A stretch of 64,000 nt of DNA from Gilvirhabdus luticola (GCF_032583975.1 NZ_JAWHTF010000002.1); one strand, 5' to 3'; positions 37,533 to 46,898 are shown, numbered from the stretch's first letter. Translations and numbers: made by a program. Notes: generated by a model from the sequence alone, not told the origin.

Positions 37533-37915
37533 AATATTTTTATTTAAGATTGTCATTGTCATACAAAAAGATCCCTCAACTTTAAACCTAACCTTTTATA
37601 TTGATAAAATGGCAAAATACACCACTACAAAAAGCATACATAACAATAAAAAGCGAGTTATTTTATGAATTTCTCAAATAATTAATTACTTTAGTATGCT
37701 TTTATTAGACTTCACTTAAGGCTTTTCATTAATTAATAAAAGGATTGTTGTGGTAATGTATGGGTATTTTTTGGGTATGTAGCGTACTTGAAATTTCTTT
37801 GTATCATTTAAATGAAGTCTTAACACATTTTACTTTATTATTAAATTGGCTTGAAACGCAAATTCTGATAATTCAAAATGCAATTAGAGTTTTCAATACA
37901 ATAAATTTTAAACGC
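37533..37915. other. Intergenic region with candidate operator
   Basis: This 383-bp gap separates the barrel-fused glycosidase from the upstream GH16 gene. It holds no credible gene; a 75-codon plus-strand frame in it is AT-rich with no similarity signs. Its notable content is the 11-bp repeats at 37744-37776, so it most likely carries the promoter of the 37.5-29.3 kb unit. Confidence 0.6.
37744..37776 (-). promoter_or_regulatory. Candidate operator: three phased 11-bp direct repeats
   Basis: On the plus strand the consecutive 11-mers are ATTGTTGTGGT (37744), AATGTATGGGT (37755) and ATTTTTTGGGT (37766). All end in GGT and repeat once per helical turn. The first differs by one base from the perfect tandem repeat upstream of susC. 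It lies 212 bp upstream of the glycosidase start. Confidence 0.5.
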
Positions 37916-39019
37916 TTATTGATAAACTCTTACATAATCTATTTCCATAGTATCCTCTGTAAATTCAGGGTCAATATCACCACCTAAAGTTCCGCCCATG
38001 GCCACATTTAAAATTATAAAAAATTTATCATGAAATGGTGAATTCTGAATTTCTGAATTGGCAATATTTATGGCATAATATTGTGTATCATCAACAAATA
38101 TTTTAATGGTTGAAGCATCCCATTCCATTGAATAAATATGAAATTCTGTAGTGGCAGTATTTATAACAGTATTGAGACCATAACTTGCATTGGATGAGCT
38201 AGCACTATCAAGCCAGTGACATGTTCCTAAAATTGTGTTTTTATCCCATCCAGTTTGTTCCATAATATCTATTTCACCACATGTTGACCATCCTACAGTA
38301 TCAAAATTTGCTCCAAGCATCCATATAGCTGGCCAAGTACCTAGCGAAGATGGTAATTTTGCCCTAACTTCGACCCTTCCATATTTGAATTCATACAAAT
38401 TTTCTGATTTTATTCTTGCAGAGGTATATTCTCCATCTTCTGCTCGTGCAATAATTTTTAAAACACCATCTTCTACTATTACATTTTTATTTGTGCTTGT
38501 ATAAGTTTGGACTTCATTATTACCCCAGCCACCATCTCCAAGATCATAAGTCCAGTTAGAAGGCTTTGGTGCACCACTATAATTAAACTCATCAGACCAA
38601 GTTGCACCAGATTGGTTATTTACTAAAACTGCAACAATTTTAGATGAGCTAATAACATTATTAGAACTTGAGTATGCAAAAACAGAAATAACATAACTAT
38701 TTAATCCTACATTAGAAAATGTGTATTCTATATCTCCACTTTGGCTTTGTATTTCAACACTATTATCAAATTTAAACCCAAACTTTACTGCGTTTGTTGC
38801 TGTCGCAGTACATCTTACCTGTCCAGAACCATTTCCATTTGGATTATTTGCATCGGCACCAATAATTTCAACATTTAAAATGAGATTAGATGGAATAATC
38901 TCTTGTGGTCCTGGAGGTATATCGGGAGAATCATCTCCTCCATCAGAGCAGGATAACATTATTACACTAAATAAACCAAACACAAGCAATTGGGTAATAT
39001 GTTCTATTTTTTTAAACAT
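37916..39019 (-). CDS. GH16 laminarinase lipoprotein with N-terminal PKD-like domain
   Basis: This 367-residue protein has lipobox MLSC (Cys24) followed by SDGGDD, an acidic surface-export type signal. Residues about 44-135 are a PKD-like domain nearly shared with the neighbouring lipoprotein. The GH16 domain (about 138-367) has GGWGNNEVQTYT, WPAIWMLGANFD, the catalytic motif EIDIME (Glu249, Asp251, Glu254) and the terminal DTMEIDYVRVYQ. It should act as an endo-beta-1,3-glucanase at the cell surface. It is the last gene of the susCD unit, separated from the preceding gene by a strong hairpin. Confidence 0.92.
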   Translation of the reverse strand: MFKKIEHITQLLVFGLFSVIMLSCSDGGDDSPDIPPGPQEIIPSNLILNVEIIGADANNPNGNGSGQVRCTATATNAVKFGFKFDNSVEIQSQSGDIEYTFSNVGLNSYVISVFAYSSSNNVISSSKIVAVLVNNQSGATWSDEFNYSGAPKPSNWTYDLGDGGWGNNEVQTYTSTNKNVIVEDGVLKIIARAEDGEYTSARIKSENLYEFKYGRVEVRAKLPSSLGTWPAIWMLGANFDTVGWSTCGEIDIMEQTGWDKNTILGTCHWLDSASSSNASYGLNTVINTATTEFHIYSMEWDASTIKIFVDDTQYYAINIANSEIQNSPFHDKFFIILNVAMGGTLGGDIDPEFTEDTMEIDYVRVYQ

Positions 39020-39063
39020 AAACTTTTCAATTGTGTCGTTATTATTTGAGTTGTGTATCGATA

Positions 39064-39094
39064 AAAAAGGAGCTCAATTTTTTAGCTCCTTTTT
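39064..39094 (-). terminator. Strong hairpin between the SusE-position lipoprotein and GH16
   Basis: AAAAAGGAGCT (39064-39074) and AGCTCCTTTTT (39084-39094) form an 11-bp stem with a 9-base loop and T-run on the minus strand. It lies 22 bp past the stop at 39117. GH16 begins 45 bp further, so this may work as an intra-operon partial terminator. Confidence 0.75.
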
Positions 39095-39116
39095 ATATTT
39101 AACACTTAAAAAATCA

Positions 39117-40031
39117 TTATTCAGGAACCAAAATAAACCACCACTCAAATTCATTATTTCCATCAGTGGTGCTTAATATCATCTCATCAGCTGATCGGCT
39201 AAATATCCTATATTTATGGTTACCTCCTGTATAATATCCAATAAAACCAAGTCCAGTTAAACTTATAGTTTCTACGCCTCCTGGAGCGGTTAAAGTATAT
39301 TGTCCGGTATAATCGTCCAAAGGATAATTTAGAATATCAGCTCCATCTGGTGTTCCTCCTGCACCACCTAGCTCCTCAATTAGAACTTCACGGCCAAAAA
39401 CGGTACCAGTTGGGTCGTCTCCAGATCCGTCATTCTCATTATTGGTTATGTGTTTAAATGTTCCATCTACATTGAAAATATATCGATCGTCATACATGCC
39501 TGTACCCTCTTTATCAAAAGCACCGGCACCATACCACTCACTAAGCGTTCCGCCTAAAACTGGTCCTAAACCAAAATGTTTAGCTTCTTCTGCTTTTATT
39601 CTCCAAGTTCTAGAGCTATTAGAATTTAACATTTCGACCAAATCTGCTGGAGGAGCATATGTAGCCAAAACCGTTACTTCTATAGTTTTGGTAGAGGAAA
39701 TTCCTCCGGTTCCAAATGCACTAACAGTAATTTCATAGTTGTTTAAACCTAAAATCGAAAAATCATAGGTTTGTTTTCCACCAGGTGCTGATGAAGTAAT
39801 ACCATTATAATAAAATTGATAGGATATGGCATTATCTGCAGTTGCTGTAAAATGTACTGTACCACTTCCGTCACCATTTGGATTTGCAGCATCAGCTCCA
39901 ACAATATCTACTTCTACCCGTATATTTGAAGGCACAATTAAATCTCCTACAGAAACATCATCTTCTTGACAATTAGTAAATATTAATGCTATTAAAAGCA
40001 TAAATCCGATACTATATTTAAAGTTTTTCAT
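39117..40031 (-). CDS. Surface lipoprotein with PKD-like domain (SusE-position)
   Basis: This 304-residue lipoprotein has lipobox FTNC (Cys21) followed by QEDDVSVGD, a surface-export type signal. Residues about 33-130 form a PKD-like domain close to the N-terminal domain of the adjacent GH16 (both contain a segment like VEIIGADANNPNGNGSGQV). The C-terminal part (about 135-304; SSRTWRIKAEEAKHFGLGP, FNVDGTFKHI, FIGYYTGGNHKYRI, LSTTDGNNEFEWWFILV) is rich in aromatics and resembles small lipoproteins found in laminarin loci. No catalytic motif is present. A glucan-binding role is inferred. Confidence 0.68.
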   Translation of the reverse strand: MKNFKYSIGFMLLIALIFTNCQEDDVSVGDLIVPSNIRVEVDIVGADAANPNGDGSGTVHFTATADNAISYQFYYNGITSSAPGGKQTYDFSILGLNNYEITVSAFGTGGISSTKTIEVTVLATYAPPADLVEMLNSNSSRTWRIKAEEAKHFGLGPVLGGTLSEWYGAGAFDKEGTGMYDDRYIFNVDGTFKHITNNENDGSGDDPTGTVFGREVLIEELGGAGGTPDGADILNYPLDDYTGQYTLTAPGGVETISLTGLGFIGYYTGGNHKYRIFSRSADEMILSTTDGNNEFEWWFILVPE

Positions 40032-40071
40032 GTTTATAAATTTTGTATTTAAAATTTTTTTTATGACAGTG

Positions 40072-42126
40072 CTAATTTGTTAAAGTATATTCATCAAAGT
40101 AATATATTGAGTCGTCACCGGCATTACCAAAATCGAAGAAAATAACGACTCTAATGTAGTCTGCAACTGGCGCTCCACTAAAATCATAAGTTAACTCTTC
40201 CCATGCATTTGTTGTACTCGTAAACAAATCTTGTTCGTGAACAATACTAGCATCACTGTTTTCTAATTTTAACTTTACCATAGCTCCATTTACTGGTGAC
40301 CAAGTTTTTACGCTTATCTTGCTGTATGTTACAAGATCAAGAGGTGCAGCGGTTTCAAAAAACGTTCCTGCCCATACTTCTGATCCAGCTGTTTTGGTAA
40401 GTTGAGCCACATTAGCTGTTGTATTAATTCCGGAAATATCTGGATTTGCAATGACTTGAGTATCTGCTATATTTCCAAATACCGTAAAAGTTGGAGGTGT
40501 TCCCTCAAAATCCTGAAATATGGAGGCAGGTGGTCCACCATCATTATTTACCAATTCAATATCATCATAATAGTAAACTGAATCATCACCGCTATTACCA
40601 AAATCGAAGAAAATAACAATACGCACATAATCTGCCACTGGTGCACCACTAAAATCGTATAATAAATTCTCCCAGGTATTAATGGATGTAGTAAATAAAT
40701 CTTGTTCGTGAACAATACTTGCATCAATGTTTTCAAGTTTTAATTTTACCATGGCTCCGTTTTTAGGAGACCACGTTTTAACGTTAATCTTATTATAGGT
40801 CGCCAAATCCAAAGGCGCAGCGGTTTCAAAGAATGTTCCTGCCCATACTTCTGAACCTGCTGTTTTTGTTAGTTGTGCAACGTTGCCACTTGTATTAATT
40901 CCAGATGCGTCTGGATTGGACACCACTTGAGTGTCAGCAATATTACCAAAAACTGTAAATGTCGGAGGTGTACCTTCAAAATCTTCGACCATAGAGGTAA
41001 TAACTCCAGAAGGTTCTTTATAAAAATAAATATTATCAATAAAGACGGTACCTCCGCCAGAGAATGGGTCTCCAACATATTTTAATTGATGAATGTCACC
41101 AACTGTCAAACCTTGATCTGTCCAAGCAGAAATAGGAATATCAATACTAGTCCAGCCATTAGGTGTTAAATCTACCCAAACTGGTTTTTCTCCATTACTT
41201 ACACTTATCAATGAAATTTCTACCCTAGACAATACATCGGCTGTCCAAAGATCAATGTGCATATATTCCATTGCTGTAAGGTCAACGGGAGCACTTAATT
41301 GATTACCTTGATAACTTAAATTGATATATTGCAACATCTCATCTCCGTTTAAATCAAACGTTGTCCAACCACTTCCACAACATCCGCCTTGACCCCAGTC
41401 AGGGAAAAAATCTGTGCCTGGTAAATCATCATATCTTTCACTGTATAATGATATTACATCTCCAACTCCTCTAGAAGGCTGTTGAGGTGCTGAAGCTAAA
41501 GGTTGCAGTATTGCAGTCACTTCAAACTCCTCTGTATATTCTGTAGTCTCAATGGCTGCTCCCATAACTACTATTCTAATTGTATAGGTTCCTGGGTCTT
41601 GATAAACATAAGAAACAGTTTCTCCAACATTGGTTGTTACAGGTGTATCATTTCCTAATTCACCGAAATAGACATCATAAGAAATTGCAAAATCGGCGTT
41701 TACAGTTACATTCACTTGTTTAGAAACTGCAGCGTCATTCTCTATCACCACATCCAAATTTTCTGGAGCATTAAATGACACTACCAATTCTTTTGTTATT
41801 TCACTTATAAGTCCAGTTATTCCAATAGCCTCAATTTTAACCGAATATGTGCCTTCGGCATAAGTATGAATAATATTTCGTCCTTGAATCACCTCAACTG
41901 GTTCTGAAGTATCATCTCCTAAATAGACCATATATTTTGTTGCTCCATCACTATTTGGCGTAATGGTTACTATTCCTGTATTATCTTGAGTCACTTGAAA
42001 TACTGCCGTGACGTTTGTTGGTGGCGCAACGGATTTTAAATAGTCGAAATTGGCATCGTCGTCTGAACAATTTATAAAAGCCAATATTACGATACTACAG
42101 CTTAATAAATATTTAAATGTTTTCAT
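40072..42126 (-). CDS. Surface glycan-binding lipoprotein with Ig/PKD domains and two tandem modules
   Basis: From the ATG at 42126 (MKTFKYLLSCS) it has 684 residues; the ATG 14 codons upstream would overlap susD. Lipobox FINC is followed by SDDDANFD, the acidic surface signal. Two Ig/PKD-like domains come first (about 25-205). A module starting PQQPSRGVGDVISLYSERYD follows (about 210-375). Two almost identical modules of 157 residues end the protein (EDFEGTPPTFTVFG, EVWAGTFFETAAPLDL, VKLKLEN, YYYDDIEL). It is encoded directly after susD, the usual place for a surface glycan-binding protein. Confidence 0.8.
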   Translation of the reverse strand: MKTFKYLLSCSIVILAFINCSDDDANFDYLKSVAPPTNVTAVFQVTQDNTGIVTITPNSDGATKYMVYLGDDTSEPVEVIQGRNIIHTYAEGTYSVKIEAIGITGLISEITKELVVSFNAPENLDVVIENDAAVSKQVNVTVNADFAISYDVYFGELGNDTPVTTNVGETVSYVYQDPGTYTIRIVVMGAAIETTEYTEEFEVTAILQPLASAPQQPSRGVGDVISLYSERYDDLPGTDFFPDWGQGGCCGSGWTTFDLNGDEMLQYINLSYQGNQLSAPVDLTAMEYMHIDLWTADVLSRVEISLISVSNGEKPVWVDLTPNGWTSIDIPISAWTDQGLTVGDIHQLKYVGDPFSGGGTVFIDNIYFYKEPSGVITSMVEDFEGTPPTFTVFGNIADTQVVSNPDASGINTSGNVAQLTKTAGSEVWAGTFFETAAPLDLATYNKINVKTWSPKNGAMVKLKLENIDASIVHEQDLFTTSINTWENLLYDFSGAPVADYVRIVIFFDFGNSGDDSVYYYDDIELVNNDGGPPASIFQDFEGTPPTFTVFGNIADTQVIANPDISGINTTANVAQLTKTAGSEVWAGTFFETAAPLDLVTYSKISVKTWSPVNGAMVKLKLENSDASIVHEQDLFTSTTNAWEELTYDFSGAPVADYIRVVIFFDFGNAGDDSIYYFDEYTLTN
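40085..40985 (-). repeat. Tandem intragenic duplication, period 471 bp
   Basis: The last two modules of the lipoprotein are encoded by near-identical DNA with a 471-bp (157-codon) period, for example CCTTCAAAATC near 40973 and CCCTCAAAATC near 40502. The high identity suggests a recent duplication. Confidence 0.75.
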
Positions 42127-42143
42127 AGTTGTATTTTTTATTT

Positions 42144-43628
42144 TTAGTATCCTGGGTTTTGAGACCATCTACCACCAGACAATTCTATTTCTTCTATTGG
42201 TATTGGAAATAATTCATGTTTACCTGCTACAAATCCATCTATTTCTTGTGCCGCTCTACCAGTTCTTACTAAATCAAAGAAACGGTGCCCTTCTCCTACT
42301 AGTTCTACTCTTCGTTCTTTATAAATGGCATTCGTTAAATTATTCCCTGTAAAATTTACATTAGGAAGCAATGCTCTACTTCTAACTTGGTTTAAATATG
42401 TTAATGCTCTAGTATCACTTATACCTCCACGATTTAATGCTTCAGCAGCCATAAGTAAAACATCTGCAAATCTAATGGCTCGGTAGTTATCAGGATTTGT
42501 TAATGCCGCATCCCCAATATTTAAATCCCCTAGACGTGCTATATATTTTCTGTTGAAATATCCTGTTTGTTCGTATCCAGCATCTTCTTCATAACTTGAA
42601 CCTGGATTATCGATTATGTACTGTTCGATATCAAGTATAGAGGTTTCATAACGAAGATCGCCTGGTTCAAAAGCATCAACGACTTCTTGTGTGGGTACAT
42701 TAAAACTATAACCTGCATCAAATTTTCCTGCAGAATCAACAAAGCCTCTTGGACCATTAAAATATACCGAATAATTGCCTTCAAGACATTGGAAACAATC
42801 AAAGCTTCCTCCATCAACATCAGAATACTGTACTTCAAAAACTGATTCTATATTATTTTCCCAATCGCGTTCAAACAAATTTGGGTATTCTACAGAGGTT
42901 AATAATCGGTGCGGACCATTATTTATTAAATCTTCCAGAACGTTTGCAGCTTCCGAAAATTTGTCTTGATACAAATATGCTTTCCCCAACAAAGCTTGAG
43001 CGGCAGCTTTAGTAACACGTCCTGTTCCTAATTGTGAATTATCTAAATTTGCTGCTGCAAAGATTAAATCGTCTTCAATTAAAGCATAAACTTCTGCTTT
43101 AGGTGTTCTATCTATATTAAATTGATCACCAAATTGAATGCGTTCATCAATTAACATCGGTACATCGCCCCACCATTTAACCAAGACAAAATTATAGTAT
43201 GCTCTTAAAAATCTAGTTTGAGCAATCACATTGGTTTTATTAGGAAAATCTGTCTTATCTTGAAATTCCATAATATAGTTACAACGGTTTACCGCTTCGT
43301 ACATCCATTGCCACATTGTTCTTAAACCACCATCACTTTGTCCAACTGGCGTATGAATCATATCATCTATTTGTTGAATATATGGCGAATCAGTAGCACT
43401 TTCTCCACCACACAAAGTATTATCTGAAGCAATTTCTCCAAATTGGTAAAACTTGGACATAGTTTGCAAATAATCATAAGCTGCAACCAAGGCCAGTTGA
43501 TAATCTTCTTCTGTATTAAAGAAGGTTTCAGAATTTTGATCTTCAGAATCCACGTATACAAAATCGTCACTACAAGAAAGTAGCATAAGTAAGGCAACGA
43601 GGATATTTACAATTTTTAAATTTTTCAT
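42144..43628 (-). CDS. susD: SusD-like nutrient-binding lipoprotein
   Basis: This 494-residue protein has lipobox LLSC (Cys20) followed by SDDF, then the SusD fold: FFNTEEDYQLALVAAYDYL, the helical TPR region (QTRFLRAYYNFVLVKWWGDV, KAAAQALLGKAYLYQDKFSEA) and the C-terminal RAIRFADVLLMAAEALNR, then VYKERR-like IYKERRVELVGEGHRFFDL and the terminal SQNPGY. It caps the SusC barrel at the cell surface and captures the oligosaccharide. It follows susC by only 9 bp. Context with GH16, GH17 and GH30 points to laminarin as ligand. Confidence 0.95.
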   Translation of the reverse strand: MKNLKIVNILVALLMLLSCSDDFVYVDSEDQNSETFFNTEEDYQLALVAAYDYLQTMSKFYQFGEIASDNTLCGGESATDSPYIQQIDDMIHTPVGQSDGGLRTMWQWMYEAVNRCNYIMEFQDKTDFPNKTNVIAQTRFLRAYYNFVLVKWWGDVPMLIDERIQFGDQFNIDRTPKAEVYALIEDDLIFAAANLDNSQLGTGRVTKAAAQALLGKAYLYQDKFSEAANVLEDLINNGPHRLLTSVEYPNLFERDWENNIESVFEVQYSDVDGGSFDCFQCLEGNYSVYFNGPRGFVDSAGKFDAGYSFNVPTQEVVDAFEPGDLRYETSILDIEQYIIDNPGSSYEEDAGYEQTGYFNRKYIARLGDLNIGDAALTNPDNYRAIRFADVLLMAAEALNRGGISDTRALTYLNQVRSRALLPNVNFTGNNLTNAIYKERRVELVGEGHRFFDLVRTGRAAQEIDGFVAGKHELFPIPIEEIELSGGRWSQNPGY

Positions 43629-43637
43629 AATGCTTAA

Positions 43638-46600
43638 TTAAAATTTTACGTTAACGCCTAATAAAAATGTTTTTGCGCTTGGATAAAAACCATTATCAAT
43701 TCCGCCTCCAATAGGAGCGCCATTGCCAACTGATGGATCATAGCCTCTGTATTTAGTTAAAGTGACTAAATTACTTGCGGAAACATATATTCTAAACTTA
43801 TCGAATAAAGGATCATCTTCCGAGTCATTGGAAAACGTGTACCCTAATTGTACATTTTGTAAACGGACAAAAGAACCGTCTTCTACATAAAAATCAGAAA
43901 AAACAGTATTGCCATTTGCACCAATCGTATGTCTTGGCGCCGAATTATTTGTACCTGGACCTGTCCAACGATCTAAATACCAATTAGGTTTATTTACTAA
44001 TTGCTGATTACGTTCATAATTTCGTACTATCTCATTACCTAAAGATGCAAATGCATATGCTGCAAAATCAAACTTTTTATAATCCAACGATATATTAAGG
44101 CCCATTGTAGCATCTGGAATTGGATTTCCAAGATCTATTCGATCATCTAAATCAATAACTCCATTACCATCTTGATCCACAAATCTGAAATCACCAGGTT
44201 GTGGCGCTACGTCGCCCACTGCAGCATTATCGATCTCCTCTTGAGATTGAAAAATTCCATCGGTTTCAAAACCAATAAAATATCCTAACGGGAAACCAGC
44301 TTCCATTCTGGAAATTGCTGGTTGAGATATGCCAAATCCACCACCTTCAAGGTATTCGCCTTCTCCACTTACAGAAACTACTTCATTTTTTATTGCAGTA
44401 ACATTATACTTAACACTAAAACTAAAGTCATCACTGAAGTTATCTGAATAGCCAATTGCAAACTCAAATCCAGTATTTTCAACTACTCCAGCATTTACAA
44501 ATGGAGGTGCTCCAGTCCCAAGTAATCCAGAGATTTGAGGTGACACTAATAAATCTTCTGTTCTTCTTTTAAAATAATCTGTAGTGATATCCACTTTATT
44601 GTTTAAGATTCGCATGTCCAATCCAATATCCAAAGTTTTTTGTTTCTCCCATTTAATTTGAGGATTTGCAATTGGTCCGCTAGCAATTCCAAAAATTTGG
44701 TCTTCTTCATCATTTCCTCCGAAAAAATAAGTGCCTTCTCCATTTAGCAGTGATACAAATCTGTAATCACCAATTCTGTCATTACCTAAAATTCCATAAG
44801 ATGCTCTCACTTTTAATAAATCGAAGAAATTACTATCACTCATAAAGTTTTCATCTGATGCTACCCATCCAATAGATCCTGATGGAAAATATCCAAATTT
44901 GTTACCAGGGCCAAATCTTGTGGAACCATCTCTACGAATCACAGCAGACAGCAAATACTTACCTTTGTAATCATATTGTAATCTTGCGAAATATGACAAT
45001 AATCTACCATCGAATTTTGGATTACTTCCACGTTCTTGATAAATATCTTCTGGATCATTTATAAGAGCCTCTTGAGCATTTGCAACATCATTATCACGGA
45101 TATTGTTTGCGGTTATTCCAGATAGAACACCAGTAGTTTTGAAAACAGAAGTTCCTAAAAGCACATTAACTTTGTGGGCATCTTTGAATGTATTTTCATA
45201 TTTGATAAAACCATCGAATGTGTAATCTCTATATATGTCAAAACCTTCAAAAGCTCCATTTGTAACCGTATTAAATACTTTTCCAATTCCATAAAAATCT
45301 ATTGGATCAAATGAAAAGGTTGTTACTTCGGCATAGTTGAACTGTATATTTGCTTCTGCAGTAAAATGATCTAGAAAGTTATACGATAGTCCACCGAAAC
45401 CATTAAGCTTCATGACTTTAGTTCTATTGTACGTATTTGCCATTTGTGCTATTGGGTTAATGACCTCACCACCAAGTCCATCTGCTAAAGAATATTCACC
45501 ATTTTCATCTCTTACGGGAATATTAGGTGCCATATTTAGAGCATTAAAAAGTACAGACCCTAAAGCATTTTCTGGAAGTCCTCTTTTATTTGTTCTTGTT
45601 AATGTAAGTCCCGATTTAAATTTAAAATTATCTAAAAAATCTAAATTATAGTTAGCAGTATTTGTGTAACGTGTAAAATTCGATTTATTCCCACCAACAA
45701 TACCATCTTGAGTTAAAAAAGAACTGCTATATAAATAAGATGATTTTTCTCTTCCACCCTTAAGCGTAATGCTATGTTCTGTTATCGGTGCGGTTTGAAA
45801 CACTTCATCCTGCCAATCAGTTCCTTCACCTAAAACCGATAAATCATCAAAAGGAGGAAGGCTACCTCCAGCGGCATAACCTTCATTAACTATAATACCA
45901 TATTCCGTTGCATTTAATAAAGGTATTTCTCTTGTTGTTTGTTGAAAACCTATATAGCCATTATACTCAAGTGTTAGTGGCATATTTTTACGCCCCGTTT
46001 TAGTTGTAATTAAAATTACTCCATTTGCTGCTCTTACTCCATAAATACCAGCCGTTGCATCCTTAAGGATATTCATGCTTTCAATATCGTTTGGGTTAAC
46101 AACACTAAGATCTTCAACAACATTACCATCAACCAATATTAGTGGTCTACTATCACCATTGGTTGACACACCTCTAATACTAATTGTTGAGCCACCTCCT
46201 GGAGTACCAGAGTTTGTTGTAACATTAACACCAGCAACCTGCCCTTGCAGAGCCTGTTCAATACGAGTCGGTTTTAAGGCTTCAATTGTTTCCGAACCTA
46301 CAACAGATACGGCTCCTGTAATTTCTTTTTTAGTTTGAGTACCATAACCAATTACAACAACCTCATCAAGTGTTGCAATATCCGGTTCTAACTGAATATT
46401 TAAGCTTGAATTATCATTTACCACGACTTCATAGGTAAGATATCCAACATAACTAAAAGATAGAGTTGAACCAGGTTCTACATCAGATATGGTAAAATTA
46501 CCATCAAAATCTGATACAGTTCCTTTTGTTGTATTCTTAACCAAAATGTTTGCGCCAGGAACTGGGAAACCACTTTCTGCATCTGTTATTGTTCCACTTA

Positions 46601-46670
46601 TATCAATATTCTGCCCACTGGCATAAGTAAAGAAACACAGAGTTAGAATTTTTAGGAAAATTTGTCTCAT
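43638..46670 (-). CDS. susC: SusC-like TonB-dependent outer-membrane transporter
   Basis: This 1,010-residue protein has a signal peptide (1-19, ending ASGQ), a carboxypeptidase-regulatory-like domain (about 22-105; VPGANILVKNTTKGTVSDFD), the TonB-box-like LDEVVVIGYGTQ and a plug domain (about 115-225; GQVAGVNVTTNSGTPGG, NILKDATAGIYGVRAANGVI). A 22-strand barrel ends GVNVKF. It imports oligosaccharides released at the surface, with SusD as lid. It is the first gene of the unit. A perfect tandem 11-bp repeat, the candidate operator, lies about 185 bp upstream. Confidence 0.96.
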   Translation of the reverse strand: MRQIFLKILTLCFFTYASGQNIDISGTITDAESGFPVPGANILVKNTTKGTVSDFDGNFTISDVEPGSTLSFSYVGYLTYEVVVNDNSSLNIQLEPDIATLDEVVVIGYGTQTKKEITGAVSVVGSETIEALKPTRIEQALQGQVAGVNVTTNSGTPGGGSTISIRGVSTNGDSRPLILVDGNVVEDLSVVNPNDIESMNILKDATAGIYGVRAANGVILITTKTGRKNMPLTLEYNGYIGFQQTTREIPLLNATEYGIIVNEGYAAGGSLPPFDDLSVLGEGTDWQDEVFQTAPITEHSITLKGGREKSSYLYSSSFLTQDGIVGGNKSNFTRYTNTANYNLDFLDNFKFKSGLTLTRTNKRGLPENALGSVLFNALNMAPNIPVRDENGEYSLADGLGGEVINPIAQMANTYNRTKVMKLNGFGGLSYNFLDHFTAEANIQFNYAEVTTFSFDPIDFYGIGKVFNTVTNGAFEGFDIYRDYTFDGFIKYENTFKDAHKVNVLLGTSVFKTTGVLSGITANNIRDNDVANAQEALINDPEDIYQERGSNPKFDGRLLSYFARLQYDYKGKYLLSAVIRRDGSTRFGPGNKFGYFPSGSIGWVASDENFMSDSNFFDLLKVRASYGILGNDRIGDYRFVSLLNGEGTYFFGGNDEEDQIFGIASGPIANPQIKWEKQKTLDIGLDMRILNNKVDITTDYFKRRTEDLLVSPQISGLLGTGAPPFVNAGVVENTGFEFAIGYSDNFSDDFSFSVKYNVTAIKNEVVSVSGEGEYLEGGGFGISQPAISRMEAGFPLGYFIGFETDGIFQSQEEIDNAAVGDVAPQPGDFRFVDQDGNGVIDLDDRIDLGNPIPDATMGLNISLDYKKFDFAAYAFASLGNEIVRNYERNQQLVNKPNWYLDRWTGPGTNNSAPRHTIGANGNTVFSDFYVEDGSFVRLQNVQLGYTFSNDSEDDPLFDKFRIYVSASNLVTLTKYRGYDPSVGNGAPIGGGIDNGFYPSAKTFLLGVNVKF

Positions 46671-46854
46671 CGGAAATCAAGTTTATAATTTTGTTAAAAC
46701 TATGTAAACAAATTACGATAATGACAAACTATACCTCAACAAAAAATATACAAAATAAAAAAATAAGTGTTTTAATGCAAATTCCTTAAAATAACTGCTG
46801 ATTTGATAGAAAATAGCAATAATATCAATACTCACAATCTAACATCTAAAAAGC

Positions 46855-46876
46855 AATGTTGTGGTAATGTTGTGGT
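46855..46876 (-). promoter_or_regulatory. Candidate operator upstream of susC: perfect tandem 11-bp repeat
   Basis: AATGTTGTGGT occurs twice without a gap (46855-46865, 46866-46876). A related AATTGTTGTGT starts at 46886 out of phase. It lies between the regulator stop (46899) and susC. The first repeat unit at 37744 matches ten of eleven bases. Confidence 0.55.
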
Positions 46877-46898
46877 CTTTGTAAGAATTGTTGTGTGA

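Noticed and set aside
40085..40985. Tandem DNA repeats considered as a CRISPR-like or mobile structure
   Set aside because: They are in-frame duplications of a 157-residue protein module, with no spacers and no terminal inverted repeats.
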